NCBI RefSeq assembly: GCF_036226665.1
Contig: NZ_CP109007.1
Span: forward strand, 2,768,501-2,832,500
Source: Streptomyces sp. NBC_00691
Lineage (GTDB): Bacteria > Actinomycetota > Actinomycetes > Streptomycetales > Streptomycetaceae
Direction: 5' to 3'
Length of the DNA: 64,000 nt
Positions within the stretch are counted from its first letter, which is position 1. Every line of letters starts with the position of its first letter. Shown here one piece after another: positions 8,682-15,783 of the stretch. The notes beneath the pieces were generated by a model. It was not told the origin of the DNA. It made no database searches and was given only the letters and a program-made list of their open reading frames with translations. Position numbers and translations under genes: made by a program.

Positions 8682-9818
8682 CTACCGCCCGTTGAAGGCG
8701 TCCTTCAGGCGCGAGAACAGTCCCTGCTGCCCCGGCTGGAACTGCCCCGTGGGCCGCTCCTCGCCACGCAGCACGGCCAGTTCGCGCAGCAGGCGCTCCT
8801 GCTCCGCGTCGAGCTTCGACGGGGTCTGCACCTCGACGTGCACGATCAGGTCGCCCCGGCCGTTGCCGCGCAGATGGGTCACGCCCCGGCCGTGCAGCGG
8901 GATCGACTGGCCGGACTGGGTGCCCGGACGGATGTCGATCTCCTCGACGCCGTCGAGGGTCTGCAACGGCACCTTCGTGCCGAGCGCGCCCGCGGTCATC
9001 GGGATGGTGACCGTGCAGTGCAGGTCGTCGCCGCGCCGCTGGAAGGTCTCGTGCGGGGTCTCGTGGATCTCGACGTAGAGGTCGCCGGCGGGGCCGCCGC
9101 CGGGGCCGACCTCGCCCTCACCCGCGAGCTGGATCCGGGTGCCGTTGTCGACACCGGCCGGGATCTTGACCGTGAGGGTGCGACGGGACCGGACCCGGCC
9201 GTCGCCCGCGCACTCGGGGCACGGGGTCGGGACGACGGTGCCGAAGCCCTGGCACTGCGGGCAGGGGCGCGAGGTCATGACCTGGCCCAGGAAGGACCGG
9301 GTGACCTGCGAGACCTCACCGCGGCCGCGGCACATGTCACAGGTCTGCGCGGAGGTGCCGGGTGCGGCGCCCTCACCCGAGCAGGTCGTACACACGACCG
9401 CCGTGTCGACCTGGATGTCCTTGGTGGTGCCGAAGGCCGCCTCGTTGAGGTCGATCTCCAGACGGATCATGGCGTCCTGGCCGCGGCGGGTCCGCGAGCG
9501 CGGGCCGCGCTGCGAGGCCGTGCCGAAGAAGGCGTCCATGATGTCGGAGAAGTTGCCGAAGCCACCGGCCCCGAAGCCGCCCGCGCCGCCTCCGCCGGAG
9601 GCCGAGAGGGGGTCGCCGCCCAGGTCGTAGACCTGCTTCTTCTGCGGGTCCGAGAGGACCTCGTAGGCGGCGTTGATCTCCTTGAAGCGTTCCTGCGTCT
9701 TCGGATCGGGATTCACATCCGGGTGCAGCTCGCGCGCGAGCCTCCGGAAGGCCTTCTTGATCTCGTCCTGGGAGGCGTCGCGGCGCACGCCGAGTACGGC
9801 GTAGTAGTCCGTGGCCAC
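8682..9818 (-). CDS. dnaJ: Chaperone DnaJ (DnaJ2-type Hsp40)
   Basis: A 378-residue class I J-protein. The J domain (residues 1-70) carries LHPDVNPD, followed by a Gly/Phe-rich region (SGGGGAGGFGAGGFGNF). Four zinc motifs follow: CTTCSGEG, CDMCRGRG, CPQCQGFG and CPECAGDG. A substrate-binding C-terminal domain completes it. It delivers unfolded clients to DnaK and stimulates its ATPase. The GTG start at 9818 lies immediately after the hrcA stop TAA (9821-9819), with no intergenic base, so the pair is an operon under HrcA/CIRCE control. The grpE/dnaK genes are not adjacent, so this is the second, hrcA-linked DnaJ. Confidence 0.95.
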   Translation of the reverse strand: MATDYYAVLGVRRDASQDEIKKAFRRLARELHPDVNPDPKTQERFKEINAAYEVLSDPQKKQVYDLGGDPLSASGGGGAGGFGAGGFGNFSDIMDAFFGTASQRGPRSRTRRGQDAMIRLEIDLNEAAFGTTKDIQVDTAVVCTTCSGEGAAPGTSAQTCDMCRGRGEVSQVTRSFLGQVMTSRPCPQCQGFGTVVPTPCPECAGDGRVRSRRTLTVKIPAGVDNGTRIQLAGEGEVGPGGGPAGDLYVEIHETPHETFQRRGDDLHCTVTIPMTAGALGTKVPLQTLDGVEEIDIRPGTQSGQSIPLHGRGVTHLRGNGRGDLIVHVEVQTPSKLDAEQERLLRELAVLRGEERPTGQFQPGQQGLFSRLKDAFNGR

Positions 9819-10838
9819 TTACGACTCCGCCAGGATCTGTCCGACGTAACGTGCCACTGCGCGTACCGCTCCCATCGTTCCGGGGTAGTCCATGCGGGTC
9901 GGTCCGACCACGCCGAGTTTGGCGACTGCCTCGCCGCCCGAACCGTAGCCGACCGAGACGACGGACGTGGAGCTCAGCCCCTCGTGGGCGTTCTCGTGCC
10001 CGATACGTACGGTCATGCCCGATTCCTTGGCCTCGCCGAGCAGCTTGAGGAGCACGACCTGCTCCTCCAGAGCCTCGAGGACGGGCCTGATCATCAGGGG
10101 AAAGTCGGGTCCGAAGCGGGTCAGATTGGCGGTTCCGCCGATCATCAGCCGCTCCTCGTGCTCCTCGACGAGGGTTTCGAGGAGGGTCGCGAGCACGGTC
10201 GAGACCGTGGCCCGGTCCTCAAGCTCCTCGAAGGACTCGGGGAGGTCCTGCACCAGCTGTGGCACGTCGGCGAACCGGCGGCCGACGACCCGGCTGTTGA
10301 GCCGGGCCCGCAGGTCGGCGAGCGAGGACTCGCCGAAGGGCGCGGGGCAGTCGATGACACGCTGCTCGACGCGGCCGGTGTCCGTGATGAGCACCAGCAT
10401 CAGGCGGGCCGGGGCCAGCGAGAGCAGTTCCACGTGCCGGACGGTCGAGCGGGTCAGCGAGGGGTACTGGACGACGGCGACCTGACGGGTCAGCTGGGCG
10501 AGCAGCCGGACCGTACGGCCGACGACGTCGTCCAGGTCGACCGCGCCGTCGAGGAAGTTGTGGATGGCCCGGCGCTCGGGCGTCGACAGCGGCTTGACGC
10601 CGGCGAGCCGGTCGACGAAGAGGCGGTAGCCCTTGTCGGTCGGAATGCGGCCGGCGCTGGTGTGAGGCTGGGCGATGAAGCCCTCCTCCTCCAGGACGGC
10701 CATGTCGTTGCGCACGGTGGCGGGCGAGACTCCGAGCTTGTGACGCTCGGTGAGCGCCTTGGAGCCGACGGGCTCCTCCGTCCCGACGTAGTCCTGGACG
10801 ATGGCGCGCAGGACCTCGAGTCTGCGTTCGCTGAGCAT
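9819..10838 (-). CDS. hrcA: Heat-inducible transcription repressor HrcA
   Basis: A 339-residue repressor of class I heat-shock genes. The N-terminal winged helix spans roughly residues 1-75 ([19 protein letters not shown], then [30 protein letters not shown]). The C-terminal half is the GAF-like inserted dimerisation domain. The ATG at 10838 is chosen because the family always begins with this helix; the 44 upstream residues of the longer frame are not family-like. A perfect-geometry CIRCE operator lies 45 bases upstream, implying autoregulation and heat induction of hrcA-dnaJ, with folding by GroEL as the known sensor in this family. Confidence 0.95.
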   Translation of the reverse strand: MLSERRLEVLRAIVQDYVGTEEPVGSKALTERHKLGVSPATVRNDMAVLEEEGFIAQPHTSAGRIPTDKGYRLFVDRLAGVKPLSTPERRAIHNFLDGAVDLDDVVGRTVRLLAQLTRQVAVVQYPSLTRSTVRHVELLSLAPARLMLVLITDTGRVEQRVIDCPAPFGESSLADLRARLNSRVVGRRFADVPQLVQDLPESFEELEDRATVSTVLATLLETLVEEHEERLMIGGTANLTRFGPDFPLMIRPVLEALEEQVVLLKLLGEAKESGMTVRIGHENAHEGLSSTSVVSVGYGSGGEAVAKLGVVGPTRMDYPGTMGAVRAVARYVGQILAES

Positions 10839-10882
10839 CGTGCGCACCTCCAGCTGTCGTCGTCGTTCCGGTTGCTCCGCTT

Positions 10883-10909
10883 TTGGCACTCGCCCTGTCC
10901 GAGTGCCAG
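10883..10909 (-). promoter_or_regulatory. CIRCE operator (HrcA binding site)
   Basis: The sequence TTGGCACTC, nine spacer bases, then GAGTGCCAG matches the CIRCE inverted repeat (consensus TTAGCACTC-N9-GAGTGCTAA) with the canonical spacing. It lies between hrcA and the divergent MBL hydrolase gene, 45 bases before the hrcA start and 78 before the MBL start, so it could influence both. Confidence 0.92.
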
Positions 10910-10986
10910 CGACCCCCCGGCCAGTGTACGGCGGCGGGCGTCGCTCCTGGCAAGGTGGCGACGCCTCCACCGGCTAGCGTCGCCGC

Positions 10987-11715
10987 ATGGACGTGCATTG
11001 GGAAGCGTACGGATGGGAGCGGCTCGCGGACGGGGTGGGCCGGCGACGGCTGCCCGGGTGGGACGCCACGGTCGGACTGGTACTGGGTGAACGGGCGGTG
11101 CTGCTGTACGACACGGGCTCCTCGCTCGCGGAGGGCGCCGAGCTGCGGACCCGGATCGCGGAGCTCACGGGCGGCCGCAGAGTGACGCACATCGCACTGA
11201 GCCACCCCCATTTCGACCACGTTCTCGGCACGGCGGCGTTCTCCGGCGCGGAGGTCTTCGGCGCGGTGGGCTCGGACGAGCTCCTCGGCCGGGCGCGGGA
11301 CCGGGAGGCGCTGCGCGCGGACGCCGTACGGCACGGGCTCGACGAGACGGAGGCGACGGAGGCGGTCGACGTCCTGGTGGCCCCGCGGCACGTGGTCTCC
11401 GGCGAGTGGACGCTCGACCTGGGCGGCCGGCAGGTCCTGCTGGCGAACGTCGGCCCCGGCCACACGGGCCACGACCTGGTGCTGCTGGTGCCGGGCGAGC
11501 GCGAGGTCGTCTTCTGCGGCGATCTGGTCGAGGAGTCGGGCGAGCCGCAGGCCGGCCCGGACGCGATCCCCTCCCGCTGGCCGGACGCTCTGGACCGGCT
11601 GCTGCGGCTCGGCGGCGAGGACGCGGTGTACGTGCCGGGGCACGGGTCGGTGGTGGACGCCACGTTCGTACGACTCCAGCGGGAGGAACTGGCAACGCGC
11701 TTCTCCGTCGCATAA
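10987..11715 (+). CDS. MBL-fold metallo-hydrolase
   Basis: A 242-residue metallo-beta-lactamase-fold protein. The zinc motif is HPHFDHVLG near residue 76, the second His region is GPGHTGHDLVLLVP, the Asp ligand is in VVFCGDLVEESG, and the last His is in YVPGHGSVVDATF. All ligands expected for a binuclear hydrolase are present. The fold covers lactonases, thioesterases and glyoxalases, so the substrate is not assigned. It is divergent from hrcA with the CIRCE element between them, and DUF3097 follows 10 bases after its stop, suggesting a two-gene unit. Confidence 0.85.
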   Translation: MDVHWEAYGWERLADGVGRRRLPGWDATVGLVLGERAVLLYDTGSSLAEGAELRTRIAELTGGRRVTHIALSHPHFDHVLGTAAFSGAEVFGAVGSDELLGRARDREALRADAVRHGLDETEATEAVDVLVAPRHVVSGEWTLDLGGRQVLLANVGPGHTGHDLVLLVPGEREVVFCGDLVEESGEPQAGPDAIPSRWPDALDRLLRLGGEDAVYVPGHGSVVDATFVRLQREELATRFSVA

Positions 11716-11725
11716 CGTCGCCCGA

Positions 11726-12526
11726 ATGCGCAGCTACAACCCGGACTTGACGCCCCCCTGGAAGCGCTCGGCGCCCGTTCCCGAGGTTCCGGCCGACCGT
11801 GATCTGGTCGTCGAGGAGGTCACGACGGGCTTCTGCGGGGCGGTGATCCGCTGCGAGGCGGGCACGGTGACCCTGGAGGACCGCTTCGGCAAGCACCGTG
11901 TGTTCCCGCTGGACCCGCGCGGGTTCCTCCTGGAGGGCCGGGTGGTGACCCTGGTCCGCCCGTCGGCCGCTCCCGCCCGCCCCACCCGTACGGCGTCGGG
12001 CTCGGTGGCGGTCCCGGGGGCGCGGGCCCGGGTGGCCCGCGCGGGCCGGATCTACGTGGAGGGCCGCCACGACGCCGAACTGGTGGAGCGGGTCTGGGGC
12101 GACGACCTCCGCATCGAGGGCGTGGTCGTGGAGTACCTGGAGGGCGTCGACGACCTCCCTGCGATCGTCGCGGAGTTCGACCCCGCCCCGGACGCCCGGC
12201 TCGGCGTCCTGGTGGACCACCTGGTCCCGGGTTCGAAGGAGTCGAGGATCGCCGCTCAGGTGACATCACCGGACGTGCTGGTCGTCGGCCACCCGTACAT
12301 CGACATCTGGGAGGCGGTGAAACCCGCCTCGGTGGGCATCCGGGCCTGGCCGCGGGTCCCCAGGGGGCAGGACTGGAAGACGGGCGTGTGCGAGGCCCTG
12401 GGCTGGCCGCCGAACACGGGCGCGGCCTGGCAGCACATCCTGTCGAAGGTGACGACGTACAAGGACCTGGAACCGGAGCTGCTGGGCCGGGTGGAGGAAC
12501 TGATCGACTTCGTGACGGCGCCGTAG
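11726..12526 (+). CDS. DUF3097 family protein
   Basis: A 266-residue protein conserved next to hrcA/dnaJ in actinomycetes, of unknown function. The middle contains ARAGRIYVEGRHDAELVERVWG and ARLGVLVDHLVPGSKES, a pattern like a TOPRIM fold (Glu then later Asp). VVGHPYIDIWEAV and WPRVPRGQDWKTGVCEALGW are family blocks. The N-terminal ~90 residues look like a small beta domain (VTLEDRFGKHRVFPLDPRGFLLEG). Nucleic-acid binding or cleavage is a possibility from the TOPRIM resemblance only. It is likely co-transcribed with the MBL hydrolase. Confidence 0.85.
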   Translation: MRSYNPDLTPPWKRSAPVPEVPADRDLVVEEVTTGFCGAVIRCEAGTVTLEDRFGKHRVFPLDPRGFLLEGRVVTLVRPSAAPARPTRTASGSVAVPGARARVARAGRIYVEGRHDAELVERVWGDDLRIEGVVVEYLEGVDDLPAIVAEFDPAPDARLGVLVDHLVPGSKESRIAAQVTSPDVLVVGHPYIDIWEAVKPASVGIRAWPRVPRGQDWKTGVCEALGWPPNTGAAWQHILSKVTTYKDLEPELLGRVEELIDFVTAP

Positions 12527-12647
12527 GAGGCCGTCACACCGCTCCCTTCCGGGCGAGGGGCGACCCCCGGTGACCGCCGGGGGTCACCCCTCGCTCCCGT
12601 GCCGACAGGGGTGCCCGGGCGGGGCGCGGTCGGGTAGCGTGCGCGGC

Positions 12648-12731
12648 ATGTCGAGCCCCGAGTCGGACACGTCGGGGGCTTTCGGTCACGCCGTCGGCCC
12701 CCTGGACCCCCGAGTTCTCGCGGACCACTGA
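12648..12731 (+). CDS. Candidate 27-residue leader peptide of the chloramphenicol exporter
   Basis: ATG at 12648 opens a 27-codon frame (MSSPESDTSGAFGHAV, then GPLDPRVLADH) ending at TGA 12729-12731, about 105 bases before the exporter start. A -10-like TAGCGT ends eight bases before the ATG, which would give a leaderless transcript. Its last codons overlap the first arm of a hairpin series that can rearrange. Leader-peptide attenuation is known for chloramphenicol exporters and cat genes. Here it is inferred from architecture, not from a sequence match. Confidence 0.45.
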   Translation: MSSPESDTSGAFGHAVGPLDPRVLADH

Positions 12732-12788
12732 GTCCGCTCCGCAGGCCCCGGTCGTGCGGACCACGCGGGTACCCGTGGGTGCCGACCG
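12720..12788 (+). promoter_or_regulatory. Mutually exclusive hairpins between leader ORF and exporter gene
   Basis: Segment 1 GCGGAC (12720-12725) pairs with segment 2 GTCCGC (12732-12737) across the leader stop codon. Segment 2 can instead pair with segment 3 GCGGAC (12756-12761). Segment 3 lies in the 5' arm of a second stem (12749-12754 with 12783-12788, inner CCACG/CGTGG at 12761-12765 and 12774-12778). A ribosome stalled on the late leader codons would cover segment 1, free segment 2 and so break the second stem. This is attenuator topology; there is no U-tract, so control may be translational. Confidence 0.45.
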
Positions 12789-12836
12789 CGGTGACGAGAT
12801 GCCTCTGTCGTCTCTTCCTCACCCCGGAGCCACTCG

Positions 12837-13994
12837 ATGCCCCTCCCGCTCTTCCTTCTCGCCCTGGCGGTCTTCGCCATGGGCACCTCGGAATTCATGC
12901 TCGCCGGCCTGCTGCCGGACATCGCCTCCGACCTCGGCGTCACGGTCGGCAGCGCGGGCCTGCTCACCTCGGCCTTCGCCGTCGGCATGATCGTCGGTGC
13001 GCCGCTCCTGGCCGCGCTCGCCCGCGCCTGGCCGGTACGGGCGAGCCTGCTCGCCTTCGTCCTCGTCTTCTCGGCGGCCCACGTCCTGGGCGCCGTCACG
13101 GACGGTTTCGCCGTCCTGTTCGCCACCAGGCTGGTCGCGGCCTTCGCGAACGCCGGCTTCCTCGCCGTGGCCCTGACCACCGCCACCCGGCTCGTACCGC
13201 CGGACCGCAAGGGGCGCGCGCTGGCCGTTCTGCTGTCGGGCACGACGCTGGCCACCGTCGCCGGGGTCCCCGCGGGATCGCTGCTCGGCACCCTGCTCGA
13301 CTGGCGGGCCACGTTCTGGGCCGTCGCCGCTCTCTGCCTGCCCGCGGCCCTCGGCGTCCTCCGGGGCGTCCCGGCACGTCCCGCGCGGGAGGGTTCGGCC
13401 GAAGGGCCGGACCTACGCGCGGAACTGGCGCGGCTCAGGCATCCGCGGCTGCTCGTGGTGATGCTGCTCGGCGCCCTGGTGAACGCGGCGACCTTCGCGG
13501 GCTTCACCTTCCTGGCGCCCGTCGTCACCGGTTCGGCCGGGCTGGGCGAGCTGTGGGTCCCGGTCGCCCTCGTCCTCTTCGGGGCCGGGTCCTTCGCCGG
13601 GATCACTCTCGCGGGGCGGTGGTCCGACCGCTGTCCGGGCCTGGTCGTCGCGGTCGGCGGTCCACTGCTGCTCGTCGGCTGGCCGGCCCTGGCCGTGCTG
13701 GCCGAGGAGCCGGTCGCGCTGCTCACCCTGGTGTTCCTGCAGGGCATGGCGTCCTTCGCGCTGGGCGGGACGCTGATCGCGCGGGTCCTCTACGAGGCCG
13801 CGGGAGCCCCCACGATGGCCGGCTCCTACGCGACCGCCGCCCTCAACGTCGGAGCCGCCACCGGACCGCTCGTCGCCGCCGTCACCCTCCGGGCCGGAGC
13901 GGGGACGCTCGGCCCGCTGTGGGCGAGCGGCCTGCTCGTCCTGGGCGCCCTGCTGATCGCCCTGCCCTCCCGCAGGGTGCTCTCGGCCGCCTAG
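12837..13994 (+). CDS. cmlR: Cmx/CmrA-type MFS chloramphenicol efflux transporter
   Basis: A 385-residue, twelve-helix proton-driven drug exporter. The opening FLLALAVFAMGTSEFMLAGLLPDIA and SAGLLTSAFAVGMIVGAPLLAA are hallmarks of the Cmx/CmrA/CmlR branch of MFS drug exporters. AVLLSGTTLATVAGVPAGSLLG fits the helix 5 antiporter motif (motif C, G-x-P-x-G). Start ATG 12837 with GGAG at 12826-12829. The stop codon TAG is part of the CTAG target of the adjacent foldback element, which inserted without changing the protein end. Expression is probably induced through the upstream leader. Chloramphenicol is the likely but unproven substrate. Confidence 0.85.
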   Translation: MPLPLFLLALAVFAMGTSEFMLAGLLPDIASDLGVTVGSAGLLTSAFAVGMIVGAPLLAALARAWPVRASLLAFVLVFSAAHVLGAVTDGFAVLFATRLVAAFANAGFLAVALTTATRLVPPDRKGRALAVLLSGTTLATVAGVPAGSLLGTLLDWRATFWAVAALCLPAALGVLRGVPARPAREGSAEGPDLRAELARLRHPRLLVVMLLGALVNAATFAGFTFLAPVVTGSAGLGELWVPVALVLFGAGSFAGITLAGRWSDRCPGLVVAVGGPLLLVGWPALAVLAEEPVALLTLVFLQGMASFALGGTLIARVLYEAAGAPTMAGSYATAALNVGAATGPLVAAVTLRAGAGTLGPLWASGLLVLGALLIALPSRRVLSAA

Positions 13995-14165
13995 GGCCTG
14001 TCGTCAAACTCCCGTCGTCGCCCGGAGGGCGGCCCCGCGGCGTCTGGTGCGTGCTCTCGGTGTGCCGGGAGGAAGCCCTCGTACTGGACGTACTCGGGCT
14101 TTCGCCCGGTGCGGCGAGAGTGCGTGCCAGGCGTCGCGGGGCAGACGGGAGTTTGACGACAGGCC
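13995..14165. mobile_element. 171-bp foldback/MITE-like element flanked by CTAG
   Basis: The ends are a perfect 22-bp inverted repeat (GGCCTGTCGTCAAACTCCCG... and its complement at 14144-14165). Inner parts of the two arms are also largely complementary up to a small apex near 14085, so the whole element can fold as one long hairpin. CTAG flanks both sides (13991-13994 and 14166-14169), consistent with a 4-bp target duplication. It encodes nothing. It would need a transposase in trans, and its ends differ from those of the neighbouring IS701-like element. Confidence 0.8.
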
Positions 14166-14169
14166 CTAG

Positions 14170-14293
14170 TACTCCAGCAGGACTTTGCTGTCTGACCTGC
14201 GGGTTTCGCTGGGCGGCTGGAGTGTAGCGGGACTTCGGTCGTGTGGGGGCGGTCTCAGGGAGACCGCCCCTCGATCGTGCGACAACGCCGCAG
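14170..14293. repeat. Left terminal inverted repeat of the IS (124 bp)
   Basis: It matches the complement of 15631-15754 with a single visible difference (TTTGCTG here, TTTACTG at the other end). It contains an internal palindrome, GGGGGCGGTCTCAGGGAGACCGCCCC-like, centred near 14264, which could act as a hairpin shielding the transposase start. Confidence 0.88.
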
Positions 14294-14323
14294 ATAGTGA
14301 CAGCAGCGGGGCAGCCTCCGAGG

Positions 14324-15547
14324 GTGATCACCGAGTATGCCGCCGCGCAGTGGGACGTCGAACTGGACGATCTCTTCCTGACCATCGGGCACCGCTTCGG
14401 CCGAGTCGAGCTCCGCCGCCGGATGCGTGACTATGTGCGCGGGCTGCTCGCCCCGGTGGCCCGCAAGAACAGCTGGCAGCTGGCGGAACAGGCCGGCCAC
14501 CGCACGCCCGACGGCCTGCAGCACCTCCTCGCCGGATCGAAGTGGGAGCCCGACGACATCCGCGACGACCTGCAGGAATACGTTGCCGACAAGCTCGGCG
14601 AGGCCGACGGCGTCCTGATCATTGACGACACCGGGTTCATCAAGAAGGGCACCACCTCCGCCGGGGTCCAGCGCCAGTACTCCGGCACCGCCGGCCGGAC
14701 CGAGAACTGCCAGATCGGCGTCTTCGCCGCCTACGCCACCACCCGCGGCAGGGCCCTGGTCGACCGCGAGCTCTACCTCCCGAAGTCCTGGACCGAGGAC
14801 CGGGAACGCTGCCGCATCGCAAGGGTCCCCGACGAGCGGGAGTTCGCCACCAAGGGTGAACTGGCCCGGCACCTGGTGCTGCGGGCCCTCGCCTCGCCGC
14901 TGCCCATCGCCTGGGTCACCGCGGATTCCGCCTACGGTCAGGACAACCGATTCCGCCGGCTGCTGGAACAGTCGGGTGTCGGCTACGTGCTGGCCGTCCC
15001 CAAGTCCCAGTTTAGTGTGGGCTGTTCACGGATCGAGGTTCTGTTCGCGCAGGCTCCGGACGAAGCGTGGGAGAAGACCTCGTGCGGCGACGGCGCGAAG
15101 GGACCCCGCGTCTACCACTGGGCAGCGGTGCGGCTGCCGGCCGTCGCGGAGTTCGACTATCAGGGCGAGGTCCCTCACCGGATGCGCTGGGCACTGGCCC
15201 GGCGCAGCGTCAGCAAGCCCGACGAGATCGCCTACTACCTCGCCTACGCACCCCTTCAGGTCACCGTCCAGGAACTGGTGCGGGTCGCCGGGACCCGCTG
15301 GGCGATCGAGGAGTGCTTCCAGGCCGCGAAGAACGAATGCGGCCTGGACCAGTACGAAGTCCGCCGCTACGTGGGCTGGTATCGGCACATCACTCTGGCC
15401 ATGCTCGCCCACGCCTTCCTGACCGCCACGGCATGCCAGCCCCGGGAAAAAGGGGCGGGACAGATGGGACAGCCGAGGCCATCGAACTCACAGTGGCGGA
15501 GGTTCGGCGACTCCTGGCAGCTTGTCGTGCCCGGCCCCCGCACCTGA
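14324..15547 (+). pseudogene. IS701-family DDE transposase with out-of-frame C-terminus
   Basis: The frame reads 407 residues from GTG 14324 (VITEYAAAQWDVELDDLF); an earlier GTG at 14243 lies inside the inverted repeat and is less likely. Catalytic residues are visible: Asp in LIIDDTGFIKKG, Asp in VTADSAYG, and Glu in RWAIEECFQAAKNECGLD. FIKKGTTSAGVQRQYSGTAG is the DDE_5/IS701 signature. After ATACQPREKGAG (about 15460) the frame loses family character and stops at 15547. The expected C-terminus (ELTVAEVRRLLAA, then LSWSNWRRRRQAVARRCHYL) continues in the -1 frame to about 15669. Either a 1-nt indel in the GGGAAAAAGGGG tract has broken the gene, or a -1 frameshift is used. Confidence 0.8.
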
Positions 15548-15630
15548 GCGGACACCGAGGACTACATCACGCGCTGAGCTGGTCGAACTGGCGCCGCCGA
15601 CGCCAAGCAGTCGCCCGCCGCTGCCATTAC

Positions 15631-15754
15631 CTGCGGCGTTGTCGCACGATCGAGGGGCGGTCTCCCTGAGACCGCCCCCACACGACCGAAGTCCCGCTAC
15701 ACTCCAGCCGCCCAGCGAAACCCGCAGGTCAGACAGTAAAGTCCTGCTGGAGTA
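15631..15754. repeat. Right terminal inverted repeat of the IS (124 bp)
   Basis: It is complementary to 14170-14293 along its full length apart from one base. The -1-frame extension of the transposase would read into this repeat and stop at about 15669. Confidence 0.88.
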
Positions 15755-15758
15755 CTAG

Positions 15759-15783
15759 GTGTGCGTCTGCCGGACAGGCCCTA
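15759..15783. other. Ancestral convergent gap between exporter and hemW
   Basis: The 22 bases 15759-15780 between the IS flank CTAG and the hemW stop are all that would separate the exporter and hemW stop codons if both insertions were removed. They end in GGACAGGCCCTAG, which resembles the right end of the foldback element (CGACAGGCCCTAG). This may be chance or a remnant of an older element. Confidence 0.5.

Larger units (their letters stand above)
14170..15754 (+). mobile_element. IS701-family insertion sequence, 1585 bp
   Basis: The element runs from TACTCCAGCAGG to its complement CCTGCTGGAGTA and is flanked by CTAG at 14166-14169 and 15755-15758, the target duplication expected of the IS701 family. 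The left flank CTAG is also the right flank of the foldback element, so the two insertions abut. The terminal inverted repeats are unusually long (124 bp). It carries one DDE transposase gene whose C-terminal part is out of frame. Confidence 0.9.

Noticed and set aside
12754..12990. A plus-strand frame that could extend the exporter N-terminus upstream
   Set aside because: It is in a different frame from the exporter and has no membrane-protein character; the exporter's ATG at 12837 starts directly with family sequence.
15759..15783. The sequence next to the hemW stop as a second copy of the foldback element
   Set aside because: Only about 12 bases resemble the element end and no matching left end exists, so this is at most a remnant.
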